Shown in pieces: positions 42,889-54,755 of a stretch of 64,000 bases of DNA. A model generated the notes under the pieces. It did not search any database, was not told the DNA's origin, and saw only the letters and a program-made list of their open reading frames with translations. The position numbers and the translations under genes are program-made. This DNA is from Phaonia tiefii. Lineage: Eukaryota; Arthropoda; Insecta; Diptera; Muscidae. Where the stretch lies: assembly GCA_963931995.1 (NCBI GenBank), contig OZ008371.1:58652255-58716254 (forward strand), given 5' to 3'. Positions within the stretch are counted from its first letter, which is position 1. Each line of letters starts with the position of its first letter.

Positions 42889-43208
42889 CATGGTAGAAAT
42901 ATAATGGTAGATACAGTACGACAATAAATACAGCAGACATTTCGTTTTTGCCCAGGGCCTATATTGTGTCTACTCAGCTGATTGATAGATGTATACAAAA
43001 TTGGAAAAAGTGCCATTTACAAAATGCGTGTGTTTTATTTGATATTTTGAAAGTGTTTACGGAGCAAACATTTCAAAAACAGCAATTGTAGGCGAACGGT
43101 GGTTGTATACAAACAAAAGTATACAAACTTTGACATAAGAGAAAAACTCACCCCAGAAAAAAGTTCAAATCAAATGGGCTGGTGCTTCTACCATTTGTTT
43201 GTAACATG
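42889..43208. mobile_element. hAT-type MITE family C inside repeat D
   Basis: It begins CATGGTAGAAATATAATGG and ends TTTGTTTGTAACATG, with the exact duplication ATACTATT (42881-42888 and 43209-43216). The body matches family C: CAGCTGATTGATAG, AACTTTGACATAAGAG and the AAAAAGTTCAAATCA segment. It is 320 bp. Confidence 0.88.
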
Positions 43209-43304
43209 ATACTATTCAATACTTTTTGTCGTCGCTCTGTTTATGACAAAACAAAAACAATTATTTTAGTGAGCTAAATATTGTTTTCTTTATTTTAACA
43301 ATTA

Positions 43305-43860
43305 GGGAGTTCACATGGTGTACTATTGTGTTGTATTTATCGTGTATGCTAAAATAATACAACAATTGTAAATATGTTGTTGGTATTCTTCATGTAAATA
43401 TATTCTACTACTATACAACCTGAGCATGTCTGTTTTTCCAGTGTACTATGTTGTATGTTCAGTGTCAGCTGTTTTTTGTTTACTATTTAATCAGATATGT
43501 ATATTGTTGTGTTTTGAAGAAATTTTGCATTTTTCTACAACATTAACTCAAGAATTAATTTTAATTGGTAAAATAATAAAAAAAAGGAAATTGGACAAAT
43601 GGAAAGAGAAGAAACTACTTCGGTAAGTTTTTGTGCACAAACTTTTCACACAAAACCATAAAAATTTAATCTTTTTCACTTCTTGTGGGCATTTTTTAAT
43701 TTTTTTTAATAATTTTCTTTTGTTGCTTGACGTTTATTTGACATTTTTATAACTTATGAATTAGCACATACAACATGCTGCTCACATGCATAAGTCATAT
43801 GTACTAATTTGTTAAATATGACTTCACGACTTATGACTTTAGGAGACCATGTGAATTCCC
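43305..43860. mobile_element. Unclassified inverted-repeat element inside repeat D
   Basis: The ends GGGAGTTCACATGG and, reversed, GGGAATTCACATGG match at 13 of 14. It splits the D copy, whose sequence can be joined across it by comparison with copy 1. It has a plus-strand frame at 43426-43626 ending KRKLDKWKEKKLLR just before a GGTAAGT donor-like string, so it may keep one exon of a transposon gene. The target duplication was not resolved. Confidence 0.6.
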
Positions 43861-44080
43861 GAAATGTTTCATCTAATGTTAAAACAGATGTAAGAAAAAA
43901 TAAAGTGGAATAGAAAAAGAGCCTTCAGCACAAAAACTATTATTTTTTTATTTTCCAATGTAACATTTACTAATGTGTTCATAGAAATCGAATAGGTATC
44001 GTGTAACAAAAAGGTGTTAATACATCGCCTGTGAGTTCGAACACTCATTGATTTTTTGTGTAGCACCGTGTAATTAATGT

Positions 44081-44890
44081 AGGCAACCACCTTACGTCCC
44101 CATCGTAGGCAACTACATTTACAACTACAACAACTACAACCCCATTAAAAATCTTAGTTCACTATTAGTTTATTAAAATTACTCTGGAGAGAGATAAGTG
44201 TGTCACGCATAGTTGATATACAAAAACTGATCGGTGGTAATCACCGTTGTTGATCATTCTCTCAAGCTGATCTCTTGGTGTTTTGTTCGCTCATGTTGTC
44301 GTCGTCTCTCTTTTTCTCGTCATGTTACGTTTGCCATTTTAATAACACAAACTAATTTCGTCGCTTTAACAACTAATTCATTGTATCAACGAAGTTATTT
44401 CGCCTTGTAGGAAATAAATATTATAATAATTTAAATCTCGAACTCTTGATATATTTAATAATTTCCACAATATAATTTTATAATTTTCTCCAAAATTCTG
44501 AGTTAATGTAATCATTGCACTAACGAAGAATAAGTGGTTGCAGCAACAAAACGAAGGATTGCCAATGAAAAATAAAATCATGGATGCAACTTTTTGTATC
44601 AACAACAACCAAATCGTCAGATGTACAAAGCTTTTCATTTCAACAACGTAAATAAATTAACGAATGTGTTTAGTTCATGCGTTTTTCTTTCAGTGAACAT
44701 CACTCGATTTTAAAAAACAACCAATGTTTCTTTCTCGGTAAACATCATGATATGCAATTCTTACTCAAATTAAAAAAAATATTATGGAGTTTTTGATTCA
44801 TATTTCAGTTGATTTTCATTCATCGTGATAACCAAAGTTGGAATATTAAGCAAAAGACACAAATTAATAATCCACACGAGTACAATAAGC
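44081..44890. other. Intergenic, no gene recognised
   Basis: Contains an ACAACTACAACAACTACAAC microsatellite near 44120-44140. No supported gene. Confidence 0.45.
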
Positions 44891-44899
44891 AGAAGTACA

Positions 44900-45968
44900 T
44901 ATCGATGGCTTAATATAAAAAGGGCCAAACTCGATTTTTTGTTACTTGACAGGAGAAGGAAAAAACTTAATAAATTACGTAAAATTTTAGATACAAAAAA
45001 AGTTTTAATGCAATTTTTAATAAAAAAAATTGTTGCCTGTAAAGTCGGTTTTACGGGCGAAGATTTTACGTGACAACGTCTTTTTCTCGGTAGAATATTT
45101 ATTGATATGAATATAATTAAATTGCACAATAGGAGTGCAATGAACTCACTTGCCCAATGAGTGTTAGAACTCACGGGCGATGTTTTAACATTTATTGAAA
45201 CTTATGGTTTGGGAAAATAGAAGTAATTTCAACACCATCTAGGTACCTGTGCGATTTCTATGAACACATTATCAAATGTGACATTATAAACAATAAACAT
45301 ATCCTTTATTATAAAATATAAACATTTCTTTTATTATAAAAAATAAACATTTCTTTTATTAAAAACAAAAGAAAATAATTTACTAACCAAAAAGTATTTC
45401 AATTCATCATATTCGCATATCGTTTTTAAAGCCGACCGCAGCTCTCTGTTTCGTTTTGGCTACCTAATTCATATGAAAATTTCTACACACAAACATACAC
45501 TACACATATCATAAAGCCAAAAAACAAAAAAAAAACAAAAAATAATACCTTATCCAATGCAGACTGATCTAAATCAATATTCATACACACGCACATATAT
45601 ACGCACATACATACTTGCTCAGTCGTCATATATATGATGTGCCAAAAAACAAAAACACTCACACCACCGACCAACAGCCACTAGAAGCCAGCAAAGCAAA
45701 TCGTTTCTGGCACACAAGTAAACACATTGCGTTTACTTGTGTTCGGTGACTCATCGTAACGTTACCGGGCGTTACACTTTTTCATAAGTGACTCCCAGCC
45801 GCAACCTAATTTAAGACGTTGTCACGTCAAAAGAAGAAACACATTTTTGGAACTTGCATTAAAACTTTTTGTTGTATCTAAAATTTTACGGATTTTATTA
45901 AGTTTTTTCCTTCTCCTGCCAAGTAACAAAAAATCGAGTTAGGCCTTTTTATATTAAGCCATCGATAT
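44900..45968. repeat. Long foldback element with arms of about 150-180 bp
   Basis: The left arm (about 44900-45083) starts ATCGATGGCTTAATATAAAA and ends near TGACAACGTC. The right arm (about 45814-45968) is its mirror, from GACGTTGTCACGTC to TTTTATATTAAGCCATCGAT. The arms share the GTTACTTG, CCTTCTCCTG and AAAATTTTA blocks, with indels. The 730-bp spacer holds a family D fragment (about 45140-45290) and low-complexity A-rich DNA. The arms are imperfect, and no transposase or duplication was recognised. Confidence 0.65.
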
Positions 45969-46049
45969 ATACAAACGTAACGTTGAAGTAAATGTAAAAG
46001 TATAAATTCAATTTGTTTATTATTTAAAATTAGAAAACATTTTTATTAT

Positions 46050-49000
46050 TTAATTTAAATAACATGATTCATAAGTTGGTACCATATACTTAATATTAAT
46101 AAAAGCGTCTTCACCACCATGCAACTCCAAAACCTGCAAAGTTTCGTCGATCAAGTCACCCAAGTTCATATTGGCTTTTTGAGCGTAATCAATTTCGTCG
46201 CCGCAATTCACTACATTAATAATAAATTTAAAACAATCAAACTTCTGATGCAAATATTATAAAATTTAACTTACAATTCTTAACTTTATAGGCATTAAAC
46301 ATGGGCAACAGTTGCCGATAGAAAGGCACCAAGGCAGGACCCACCAGATCGGACGACAATACCAATTGTTGAATTATTTTCAATGTTGTACACATCACCT
46401 CCAAATTTTTCGTATTTAAGGCATCTGTAAAGTGTTAAGCAAGTGTTAGAATTCATTTAAATTCAATTTCAATTAAGTTTTTATGCTTAAGGATAAAGTT
46501 TATTCGTTGCTATCAACTTTCTTTAATTGGCTTGCGTGTCGTTCAATTTCTTCGCAGTCGAATGTCTCTAGACATGTTTACTATTGTAGTTTCGCTTTGT
46601 TTACAGTAGGCGTTGCAGGACGAAAAGTTTTTGAGCATATTGCACAAAATCGCACAATTTTATTTAACCCAATTTCCAAGAACTGTTTAGTATTTAAATA
46701 AAATGTGTGAATTATTATTTGTTTTACCTAAAATACAAAGACGGTTGAATTTGTTGTTTTAATTGTGATAGTAATAAATATATTTTGTTCTACCCGAGTT
46801 GCAGTTAATTTTACTTAAAAAGATTTGGGATAACTGTGGGAGATGAGCTAACTACTTGGAGGCTCATGGGTTTGCGGATAGTGATACGAGTACATCTCCA
46901 TAGTGGGGTTAACGTTGAAAATTATGAATAAACTGCCCGAACAATCAGTAGATGATGCATATTTACATATGGGAAGCACATGCAATGGGGTCTGCAGGAA
47001 CTTAAAAAACAAAATCCATTAGTCCGAAAATAATTGGCAGAGCTCCCTTTCCAAATACGCGTAAACCCAGATTACGTTATGAAGTGATATCTGTTTGCCT
47101 TTTCAAATTGAATTCGCCACATTTTTGACTTGGAATCGGGTTCACGCCGCAATTGTCATAGAACAGTAAGTACCCCACTGTGTAAAACATATCTGCCTAA
47201 AGATGCCGACTTGACATAGGATTCTGAGGTAAACCCCAAAACATAGTCCCCTCCCTCCCTCCTATAATTCGTTGTTCCTGCTTTTCCTTCTACATCCCGA
47301 ATTATTTTATGTCCATCTGTAATTACTATGTAGCACCTTTCTCGTCATGTTGGATTTGTTCCCGTTGTTTAGAATTTAAAGATTCGTTGTACCATAGAGT
47401 AATAGATAAGAGTTACCATCCCAATCTTAGAGTTCTCTAACGGTCACCGAGGTAGTTGGCAAATTTCGTGGAGTCAAACACTATTTAAACTTAGTTTCCA
47501 GCATGGTTTACTTCAATTCAATTCATTTATAGTCCCTAAAATTCATTTTACAAAAGTTTCTTATACGATAACTTAAATCTTTCACTACCTATTTTCCTAC
47601 ATTTAATAATATTTACAGAACTATATACTTCACCCAAACTTAAGTAGTAGTAACCTACATTCAAAACAATAAAAACAAAAATTAAAATTCAACTGCCTAC
47701 TAGAGGCTTCCCCAAAAATGGGCTAAGAAAAAGGGGATTAATCAACGTTTTCTTAAAAAATAAATTTTAAACTACTGCTATTTACATATTTACAACTATT
47801 TACCAACTCTACTTACTGGTAAGAGGTGCCATTACTGGTCCGTAATGTACACAGTGTCGTCCAGGTCAAAAGTTCCTATCCTCCTATGATAGAATAGGAG
47901 TTTGTCGTCTACGAAGAGGAGTCCTCCCCTATCCAAGGTCGCTAGGCCAACCGGTGGCATATACCATAATTCGAGTAGTCGCTACAGGCGTTCGTCCTGG
48001 ACCAAACTATTCTCAACCAGTCCCTTTTCTAGAAAGGCTGTCCTTTCCAGAAATTGAAGCGCGCCCGTAACAAGGTACACGTCTATTCTGTCAAAGTCGA
48101 TCATCCTGTACATCGTAGCACAGGATGGTCTCCTAACCAAACCATCGTCGGCTATCCACATCCGCAAGCCTAAGAAGCTCATAAGGATGCGTCTTTCACA
48201 TCTCCTAAGTCTCTCCATCTGGGCGGAAGAGATTCCGAACCAGACAGGGAACGCATAGGCCATAATGGGTCTTATGATCTGAGGGTAGATCAAAAGTTTA
48301 ACCTCAGTCTAAAGGCATCCACACCAACGTAGTGCATGGAGGTATGTAGAGAAAATCAGGGTGTGGTCAATGTGTCGATGAAATTCGAAGTTTGTACGGA
48401 ATAAGACCCCTAGGTACTTAAATCCCGGAGGTTAGGTACGTACGTTCTAGCATTAGGGAACAAAAGGATACGTTTTCCCTTGAAAATCATTCCCTCGCAC
48501 TTGTCAACATTCAGCGTGAGTTTCAGCCTGTCGTACCTCCTGGTAGTCGTTGACCTTGGAGTTAGTGGACTCCGCCTTTGGGCCCGACATGGCCACAAGA
48601 ATATCATCCGCGTATAAGAGCAGCAATCCACCCTTAGGTGGTTGTGGTATGTCGCACACGAAGATGTTATATAGCATAGACCCCAATATCGAACTCTGGG
48701 GTACTCCCGCTATAACGTCCCTAACACTTGAGTGCGATTCCCCTACTTTTGTACGTAATTTGCGTCCCCTCAAGAATCTTACCACCATACGACAGGTGTC
48801 CTTATCAAATCTAAAATCGATAATTTTGGAAACAATTCCGGCCTGCCAGACCGAATCGAAAGTCAAGGCTCACAGCAATCGTGGCGTGTCTCCTATTCAA
48901 CGCTAGCATCACATAGTCTCCAAAGAGCATGAGCGCATGTGAGGTTGAATATCCTCGCCGAAAACCAAATTGGTTGTCCTTGAGGACCCTTTTATCCTCG

Positions 49001-52000
49001 GCCGTACCTCTGACCTTTGACAATATAAAATACTCAAAGAGCTTGCCAAGGGATGATAGTAGAGATATCGGCCTGAAGGTCCCACTCCGCCTGGGGTCTG
49101 CTCCCGGCTTAGGGATAGGAACCGTGACCGCTTCCTTCCAAGCCACTGGAAAATACCCAAGGTTCAGGCAGTGGTTGAACAGCACTGCCAGGAAACTCCA
49201 AATAGCGGCGTTAACCCGCTTTAGAAACACTTCCGGGACCCCGTCGAGTCTTCCTCTTACGCAGCGCCTCGCCGACTTCACAAGGCTTAATAAAGCCATA
49301 CTCCCGCCAGCTATCGCAATCCGCGCCCAATGTCCCGTCAGCTGTGATATCTTGTCTAAACATCACTGCCGGGGTGCAGTGACATGTTTACCAAGATGAG
49401 CGTCCTATCCTCCCCAAGGAACTCGCAACACAGGAACTGGCATCAGGTCGCGCTTTAATTGCGAAGGGGTTTCTGCCAACTCTAGGCCTTACCATAGACT
49501 AATACTTATAGTAGACCTAATAGATCTCTCACCAAATTTATGACATTTGGCCTGGTGTGATATTTACGTTCGATGTTGAAAAGAATTGCTTTTCTAATAC
49601 CAGATAGAGGCAATCATAGAATAATACATACATAGATAAACTTATTCTCTCATCTGACGTTCCATTTCACACTCTTCATCGTAGGTTTGTGGAAATGAGA
49701 GCAATTAAATTTAAAATTACCTTACACCAGGTGGAGTTACAAAATATGTTCACTTAACTTTTCCTGTCGTTTTGGTGTAGAACTGAAAAATTTAAATGTA
49801 TTTTGCACTTTTTTGTTGACTTTTATCGTTGGTATACATTTGTATTGGTATTTAACACAACTAGGTTGCCACAAAAACACGAAATTCGGTTGTTGTTCCT
49901 TTGTTTATCGTTGTATACTATTGCCACTATCTGGTATTATTGAACCCATATTTTCCACCATCCAATGTTTACCTTCCATCGAAGCGAATAAAAGTTTATA
50001 TATATATATTATTCTATGGAGCCAATGGTTCAAAACAACGAACAAAATAACAACAACGGCATTTCGTTTTGTACGTTAAAATTATTGTGTTAAATACAAC
50101 ACAAATTTGTGGTAACAATAAAAGTCAAAAAAAAGTTTAAAACACATTTAAATTTGACAGTTTTTCACCAAAACGACATGAAAAATTAAAGCAAGAAGTT
50201 ATTGTAATTCCACCTGGTGTATGTCACTTTTCGTCAAACATCCCTCTATCACACCGACCGCATCAAGAAAAGTGTGAAAGGAAACGTCAGATGAGCGAAA
50301 TAATTCTCTCTAGTATGATTTACTCTATGGGCCTTCCTGTCTGCCCTTCGTTTATTTGTGTTCTAGTTTTTTATTTTCCTTTATACTCGTATTGGTCTTC
50401 ATTGTGATTCCGACGAGTGTAGGGAGTTTGAGATCAACCGCACCGTAGCCTCCAGTGGTACGGTAAGAACTGGGCCGACGTCTGTTATTCACTGAGGCGA
50501 GAGAGTATCTGTGAAGCACCGCAAAAATACATTCAGATACCCCCGACTGCAAACTATCCGTAAGTGCGATTTGCGAGACACCCCGGATTGGGGGAGTTAG
50601 TTTTGAGTAGAATTATAATGATAAACAGCTGCCTCTAACATTGAGAACAGCTGCTGACCATAAAGCCGCCCACTGTGGGCAGACGCTTCAGGATTTTAAT
50701 TCGACCGGGGAACCACAGGAGGGTCACCCTCCTGATTTAACTCTTCCTAGGAGTGTCGCCTGTGGTAAGTTGCTGAATAAATGACAGTTTCTTTTCGTCC
50801 CTTTAGAGAAGTGACTTCATTAAGATTTTTATATTTCAACATCCTGTTTGTAAGTCCAGATCGGAGAACCATTTACTACCTGACAAATTATCCAATGTGT
50901 CATCAAATCTTGGTGAAGTGATTCAGTATTCTATAGCCTACACAAAAATGGATACCTCCATCACTGTTCTTTACTAGCACTACCTGTGAACTTATTCTGT
51001 GAACTTATTATTCGTCACCTCATCTCTATTTGCAAGAGTGATATTTATGTTTTATCGATATTTATGCCTTTATTCACATTTTGTTGTTCTACTTTGACAA
51101 CACGTTTTATCCCGAAAAAGCAGGCGCATTCCTCATAAGTAATTATTTGTCATTGATAGCGTCAATTGACTTTAAATTCCTTATCCACTCCAGTACCTGA
51201 TATTCTTTGTTCTTCTACACATCGAATTACTTTCACATTATATGACTGCTTCAGCTAGAGAACTTTCAGTGTCATATAGTCTGTGTTTGACAGCCATTTA
51301 AATAAGACAACTCCGTGAAGTTAGGGGAAAACTATCGCCGGAACCAAGGAAAAGCGTGACTAAAACCATAGGTATTCCTCGAGGTGCTATCCTGTTCTAT
51401 ATTAATCTCATTGACGTTTCACTGACGTTTATTCAACACTGTGGGAAATTTTTTACATGCAAAAAAAAATCTAAATTTCCAGGTTGTGTTATAGAAGCAA
51501 GCAGTTTAGGAACAAAGCCCTCTCTCGACGGGCAAAAGTCCAGCTATATGCGACTCTCATTTTACCTGTCTTGACATATGGCTCCGAAACTTGAGTCATA
51601 TCGCAAGTGGATGAAAAACACCTGGGAGTATACGAGAGAAAAATTCTCCTTAAAATATATGGTCCTGTTAGGGAAAACGGCGAGTACCAACGTCGCTGGA
51701 ACCCAGAGCTATATAATCTATATTCTGACGTAGACATAGCTAGGCGAATCAAATTAGGCCAATTGCGTTGGCTAGGTCATGTTATCAGAATAGATGACGA
51801 TGAGCCAGCGCGAAAGGTTTTCGATAACGTACCCGATGGAAGCAGGAGAAGAGGACGACCAAGACACTGCCAACAGCAATGCTGAATTTGCATATGTATG
51901 AATATTGGCAAATTCCCTGTTTCTTATTTGAATATCAAGATCTGTGGTGAGGCAGCAGTATTCCGACTAGACACCGTGCATTAGAGCTGTATATGTGTGT

Positions 52001-54148
52001 ATACCATTATTTTGTGAAAAGAAAAACAAAACATTAATTTTGACAAAGCTACTAAGGCTGTGGGCGGATTGGTTCAAATATTTTGCACCGAACAAAATTT
52101 TGAAGTTTGCTTGGTGAATTTCTAGTGTCGAAAATTAGAAAATTAAGGCTACTATAAATTTTGACAACGAGCCAAATAATGACATTTGTTTAACAACAAG
52201 ATGTATTTGGTAAGGTGATAGCATCAACAATGCTGATTGATTTTGTTTCATTCATTTGACCAACGAAAATTGTCAAATGTTGTTTAAACAATTGTGTTTG
52301 CATTGTTTAAAATGAAAAATATAAATATATGTAATTTTAAGTAATTTTTACAGTTTTAGTTTAATTTTAATCAGGTCACATTAAAACTAAAGTTTGTTAT
52401 ACAACATCAACATCTGCTGCTCCAACCACCTTATTGAATACATCTTGCTAAACAGGGACACAAATGTTTTATTTGTTTTGGTTTAGTCGTTTGTCTTTTA
52501 CGCGGAATATTGTCAAAAACGTCCTTTGGCTGAACTGCAACTTCAACAATTTTTCCAAAGTCATTTCAACGCCAGCTCTCACTGACTTGTCCTGTTTTGT
52601 GCGGCGACTGAATGTCGAAAATTTGTTAATGATCTGTCAAAATTTCATCACATGAATCCGCACAGCAAAATGACAAAATTGTATCTACTATATCAAAATT
52701 TATTCACCCAATTTTACCACGGACTAAAAGAGTTCGATCCGCCCACAGCCTAAGAATCTGTTTTTCAATGGCGAGTTAATGTAATTCGTCATATTGTTAC
52801 CGATTATGGAAATCCCTTGCATTCATATTGGAAAAAATCTCTTTTGGGCTAAATACCAAAACAACAGCACGCTCAAAATATATGAAAAAAGTGCACCCTA
52901 GGGACTCCTTAAATGAGTGTTTTCGGAGTCCCTACACGCTCCTTTACATAGCCCACAAGGACTCCATGCCGACTCCTATAACTGAGTGTTTTTGTAAAAA
53001 TAAATGATAAATAATAATAAGAATAATACAAATCAAAACAATAATATTAATAACAATTAAAAAAATATTAATACTAATTTTTAACCTTTTTGGCTTCTCT
53101 TCTGATCCGGACAACATGCTTTCTCATACTATAATTCTGTTTTTCTTTGAAACACATTTTTTTTAGAAAATTAAGTATATGTTTATTTCAACGATTGCTT
53201 CGTTTTTAAACAATTTTGCTCTTTATAGGCGCACTCCGTAAGCATTCCTTTGAGGAGCACTATGGGAGTCCCTACATGCTCATTTTTGGAGGTAAAAAGA
53301 TAATAAAATGACAATATGATTCAACGCTCCTAAAACAATCCAATGCAGAGCCCTTTCGGACGCCCATTACAGGTGCACTCCGCAAACACTCCTCTGAGGA
53401 GCGCTGTGGGAGTCCTTTGAAGTTGTTTGGCTGGGATCTAACATTTTGTCGCTGCGCCAACGTAAAGGGTTATGTGTAATTTTTTTTGAAAAATTTTATT
53501 GCACAGTTGAAAGCCATTTGTATTTAAACATTCGCTCACGCAGCTCTTTCCTGATATTTGCATCGGCTTCGTAGGTTATGGTACTGACAAAGACAGAGTT
53601 GTAGAACAAATGTTCCAAGAAAATTTTAGTTTTTTTGCTTTCCTGAAAAGTTTATAAAAAACACATAGCTGTTTTCGTTGGCGCAGTGACGATTTCTCAT
53701 ATTGACAATCAGTAATGTGATTGTCAAAGTCATATGGTTCTGAACACAAGTTAACCAACCAACATTGATCGTTTAAATCATTGTCAACAAATCGATGTTT
53801 AACCACAAATTAACTAAGAAACGAAGTTTATGACTGTAAAACTAGCCATAAATGACCAATAATAATAAATATTTGAAACCTCAGAAAAACAGAATTTTCC
53901 GACATTTGTAAATTGACACTTTACGAATATTTCGAATTTCAAATTATAAATCGTCATACAACTCGAATTTACTTACTTTTCAATGGCAATATCAATTGTG
54001 GAATCACCGTATGAATTTTATCGCCTCCCGCCAACAAAAGATCGGAAACACCTTGGCGGGCATAAGTTTTATACGGATGTTCTGTTTCGCACAGCCCATC
54101 AAAGAACAGCGGCAAATATAAACTATAGTCCAACTTATCAATATCAAC
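46050..54148 (-). CDS. PACRG: PACRG, Parkin co-regulated gene protein (ciliary inner junction)
   Basis: Three exons are certain: 54148-53977 (172 nt; VDIDKLDYSLYLPLFFDGLC, then TYARQGVSDLLLAGGDKIHT and VIPQLILPLK), 46424-46275 (150 nt; NALNTKNLEVMCTTLKIIQQ, then LVGPALVPFYRQLLPMFNAY), and 46210-46050 (161 nt; CGDEIDYAQKANMNLGDLID, then INIKYMVPTYESCYLN, stop). Donors are GTAAGT; acceptors end in CAG or TAG; the phases fit throughout. PACRG is an Armadillo-like helical protein that, with its partner, ties the B-tubule to the A-tubule of axonemal doublets; in flies it is expected in sensory cilia and sperm tails. The conserved FFDGL and the VPTYESC(Y/L)LN C-terminus are diagnostic. The N-terminal part (FRKFYERGD-like in other animals) was not found, so the real first exon may lie right of the window unless 54340-54435 supplies it. 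The 7552-bp intron (46425-53976) is filled with transposons. Confidence 0.95.
49493..50329. mobile_element. hAT-type MITE family B in the Jockey fragment, itself split by another
   Basis: The outer ends are CATAGACTAATACTTATAGT and TGATTTACTCTATG, with flanks GGCCTTAC (49485-49492) and GGCCTTCC (50330-50337), 7 of 8 identical. The body is family B, with the CGAACAAAATAACAACAACG and TTCCACCTGG segments. A second, diverged element (49615-50018) is inserted in its middle. Confidence 0.85.
49615..50018. mobile_element. hAT-type MITE B2 nested in a family B MITE
   Basis: The terminal inverted repeat CATAGAATAATA is perfect over 12 bp at both ends. The flanks GAGGCAAT (49607-49614) and GAGCCAAT (50019-50026) match at 7 of 8. 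The interior is a diverged relative of family B (CTCATCTGACGTTCCA, ACACCAGGTGGAGTTACA) with the related frame on + (PLSGIIEPIF). Confidence 0.85.
50621..51400. other. PACRG intron, nothing recognised
   Basis: No coding motif and no paired termini were recognised. It may hold the 5' leader of the Jockey fragment near its left end. Confidence 0.4.
51405..51490. repeat. Fragment related to hAT MITE J1
   Basis: CACTGACGTTTATTCAACAC, then GTGGGAAATTTTTTACATGC and CCAGGTTGTG, match the interior of J1 (about 12283-12345). The fragment runs directly into an RTE fragment. Confidence 0.6.
51490..51880 (+). mobile_element. RTE-clade LINE, C-terminal fragment
   Basis: It reads the thumb and C-terminus on +: SSYMRLSFYL, then MDEKHLGVYERKILLKIYGP, VRENGEYQRRWNPELYNLYS, LGQLRWLGHVIRIDDDEPAR and GSRRRGRPR, where it stops. 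The stretch from 51607 is one open frame and close to the 17-kb copy. Confidence 0.85.
52056..52750. mobile_element. PIF/Harbinger-type MITE in the PACRG intron
   Basis: Perfect 14-bp terminal inverted repeats GGCTGTGGGCGGAT and ATCCGCCCACAGCC are flanked by TAA (52053-52055 and 52751-52753). The 695-bp interior shows no transposase. Its termini differ from those of the other Harbinger-type elements in the window, so it is a separate family. Confidence 0.83.
52880..53435. repeat. GGAGTC-rich repeats in the PACRG intron
   Basis: GCACTCCGTAAGCATTCCTT at about 53232 and GCACTCCGCAAACACTCCTC at about 53372 head two related blocks containing GAGGAGC and GGGAGTCC. A third, looser block with GGACTCC and GGAGTCCCTAC lies at 52905-52970. 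The motif family resembles the GGAGTC stretches at 26260 and 28450-28650. Their nature is unknown. Confidence 0.45.
53636..53860. repeat. Fragment of the TGGCCAGTTTTT Harbinger-type family
   Basis: GATTTCTCATATTGACAATC, then TGATTGTCAAAGTCATATGG, GTTAACCAACCAAC and ACGAAG are shared, in inverted orientation, with the element at 61461-61997. The ends are not intact. Confidence 0.55.
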
Positions 54149-54339
54149 CTGCAAATAGAAATACATAAAATTGTAAGTAATTTATTCGATATTTATTTTG
54201 TTTGCATGTAAAATTTTTTTTATTATCCTTTCCCACCTTTTAGCTGGCATGTCTACTTATATTCATCCATCCATCATCCAATAAACTCATTCATTCATAA
54301 CAATAATTTGACATTGAAAATATAGTCGTATTTGCTTAC

Positions 54340-54435
54340 CACCAAATAATGTTCACGATTGTTTGTTCCAAATTTAAGGTTACTACTCGTTTTTGAGTTG
54401 AGGTGAAGGTGGGCGACAGACACCAACGATATCAT
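54340..54435 (-). CDS. PACRG: Possible upstream or alternative first exon of PACRG
   Basis: On the minus strand an ATG (54435) in context CACAATG opens 32 codons, MISLVSVAHLHLNSKTSSNL then KFGTNNREHYLV, ending at a GTAAGC donor in phase 0. The next exon begins in phase 0 with VDIDKLDY across a 191-nt intron. Joined to the three certain exons it gives an exact 192-residue frame. The residues do not resemble the usual PACRG N-terminus, so this may be an alternative start, or chance. Confidence 0.35.
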
Positions 54436-54755
54436 TGTGCAAATTGCATATTTGCCAAAGAAAATTACAAATCAATCATAAATTTCTTATGGCGATAAAT
54501 GTCGAAAATCAATTTCAAATTCACATTCGTTTCGTGATTTTATGTGATTTTTTTTCGTTTGGGGAAAAATACAGTGTGAAAAGGCTAACACTTTTTATGT
54601 TCATGATTTGTATGAAGTTCGTCATTAAAGATTGAAATCTATGATTAGTCGCTTTGACAATTACTGAAGACAACTTTCTAGCATCTATAAAAATATAATA
54701 GACATAACAGCCCTTGTAATATCTTGCCTATGGAAGTCGGATAAATGTAAAGGGT

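Larger units (their letters stand above)
42640..44080 (-). repeat. Repeat family D, copy 2, with two inserted elements
   Basis: This is the inverted counterpart of 9640-10760. It is interrupted by a family C hAT MITE (42889-43208) and by an unclassified inverted-repeat element (43305-43860). D sequence resumes on each side: CATCTAATGTTAAAACAG, CTTCAGCACAAAAAC, ATTTACTAATGTGTTCATAG, then GTTCGAACACTCATTG. No coding was recognised in D itself. Confidence 0.65.
47780..50620 (-). mobile_element. Jockey-superfamily LINE fragment, decayed, in the PACRG intron
   Basis: On the minus strand the order is a 5' part near 50620-50340, a hAT MITE (49493-50329), then reverse transcriptase coding from about 49480 to 47980. 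Motifs are LDGVPEVFLKR, TVPIPKPGADPRRSGTFRPI, SLLSSLGKLFEY, NQFGFRRGYSTSHALM, FDSVWQAGI, IAGVPQSSILGSMLYNIFV, LLLYADDILVAMS and IRPIMAYAFPVWFG with LRRCERRIL. PQSS replaces the usual PQGS, and several frames are broken. It is GC-richer than the intron around it. The clade is by motif resemblance. Confidence 0.8.

Noticed and set aside
45483..45674. A cysteine- and valine-rich 63-codon minus-strand frame
   Set aside because: It comes from CACACA- and ACATACA-type low-complexity DNA.
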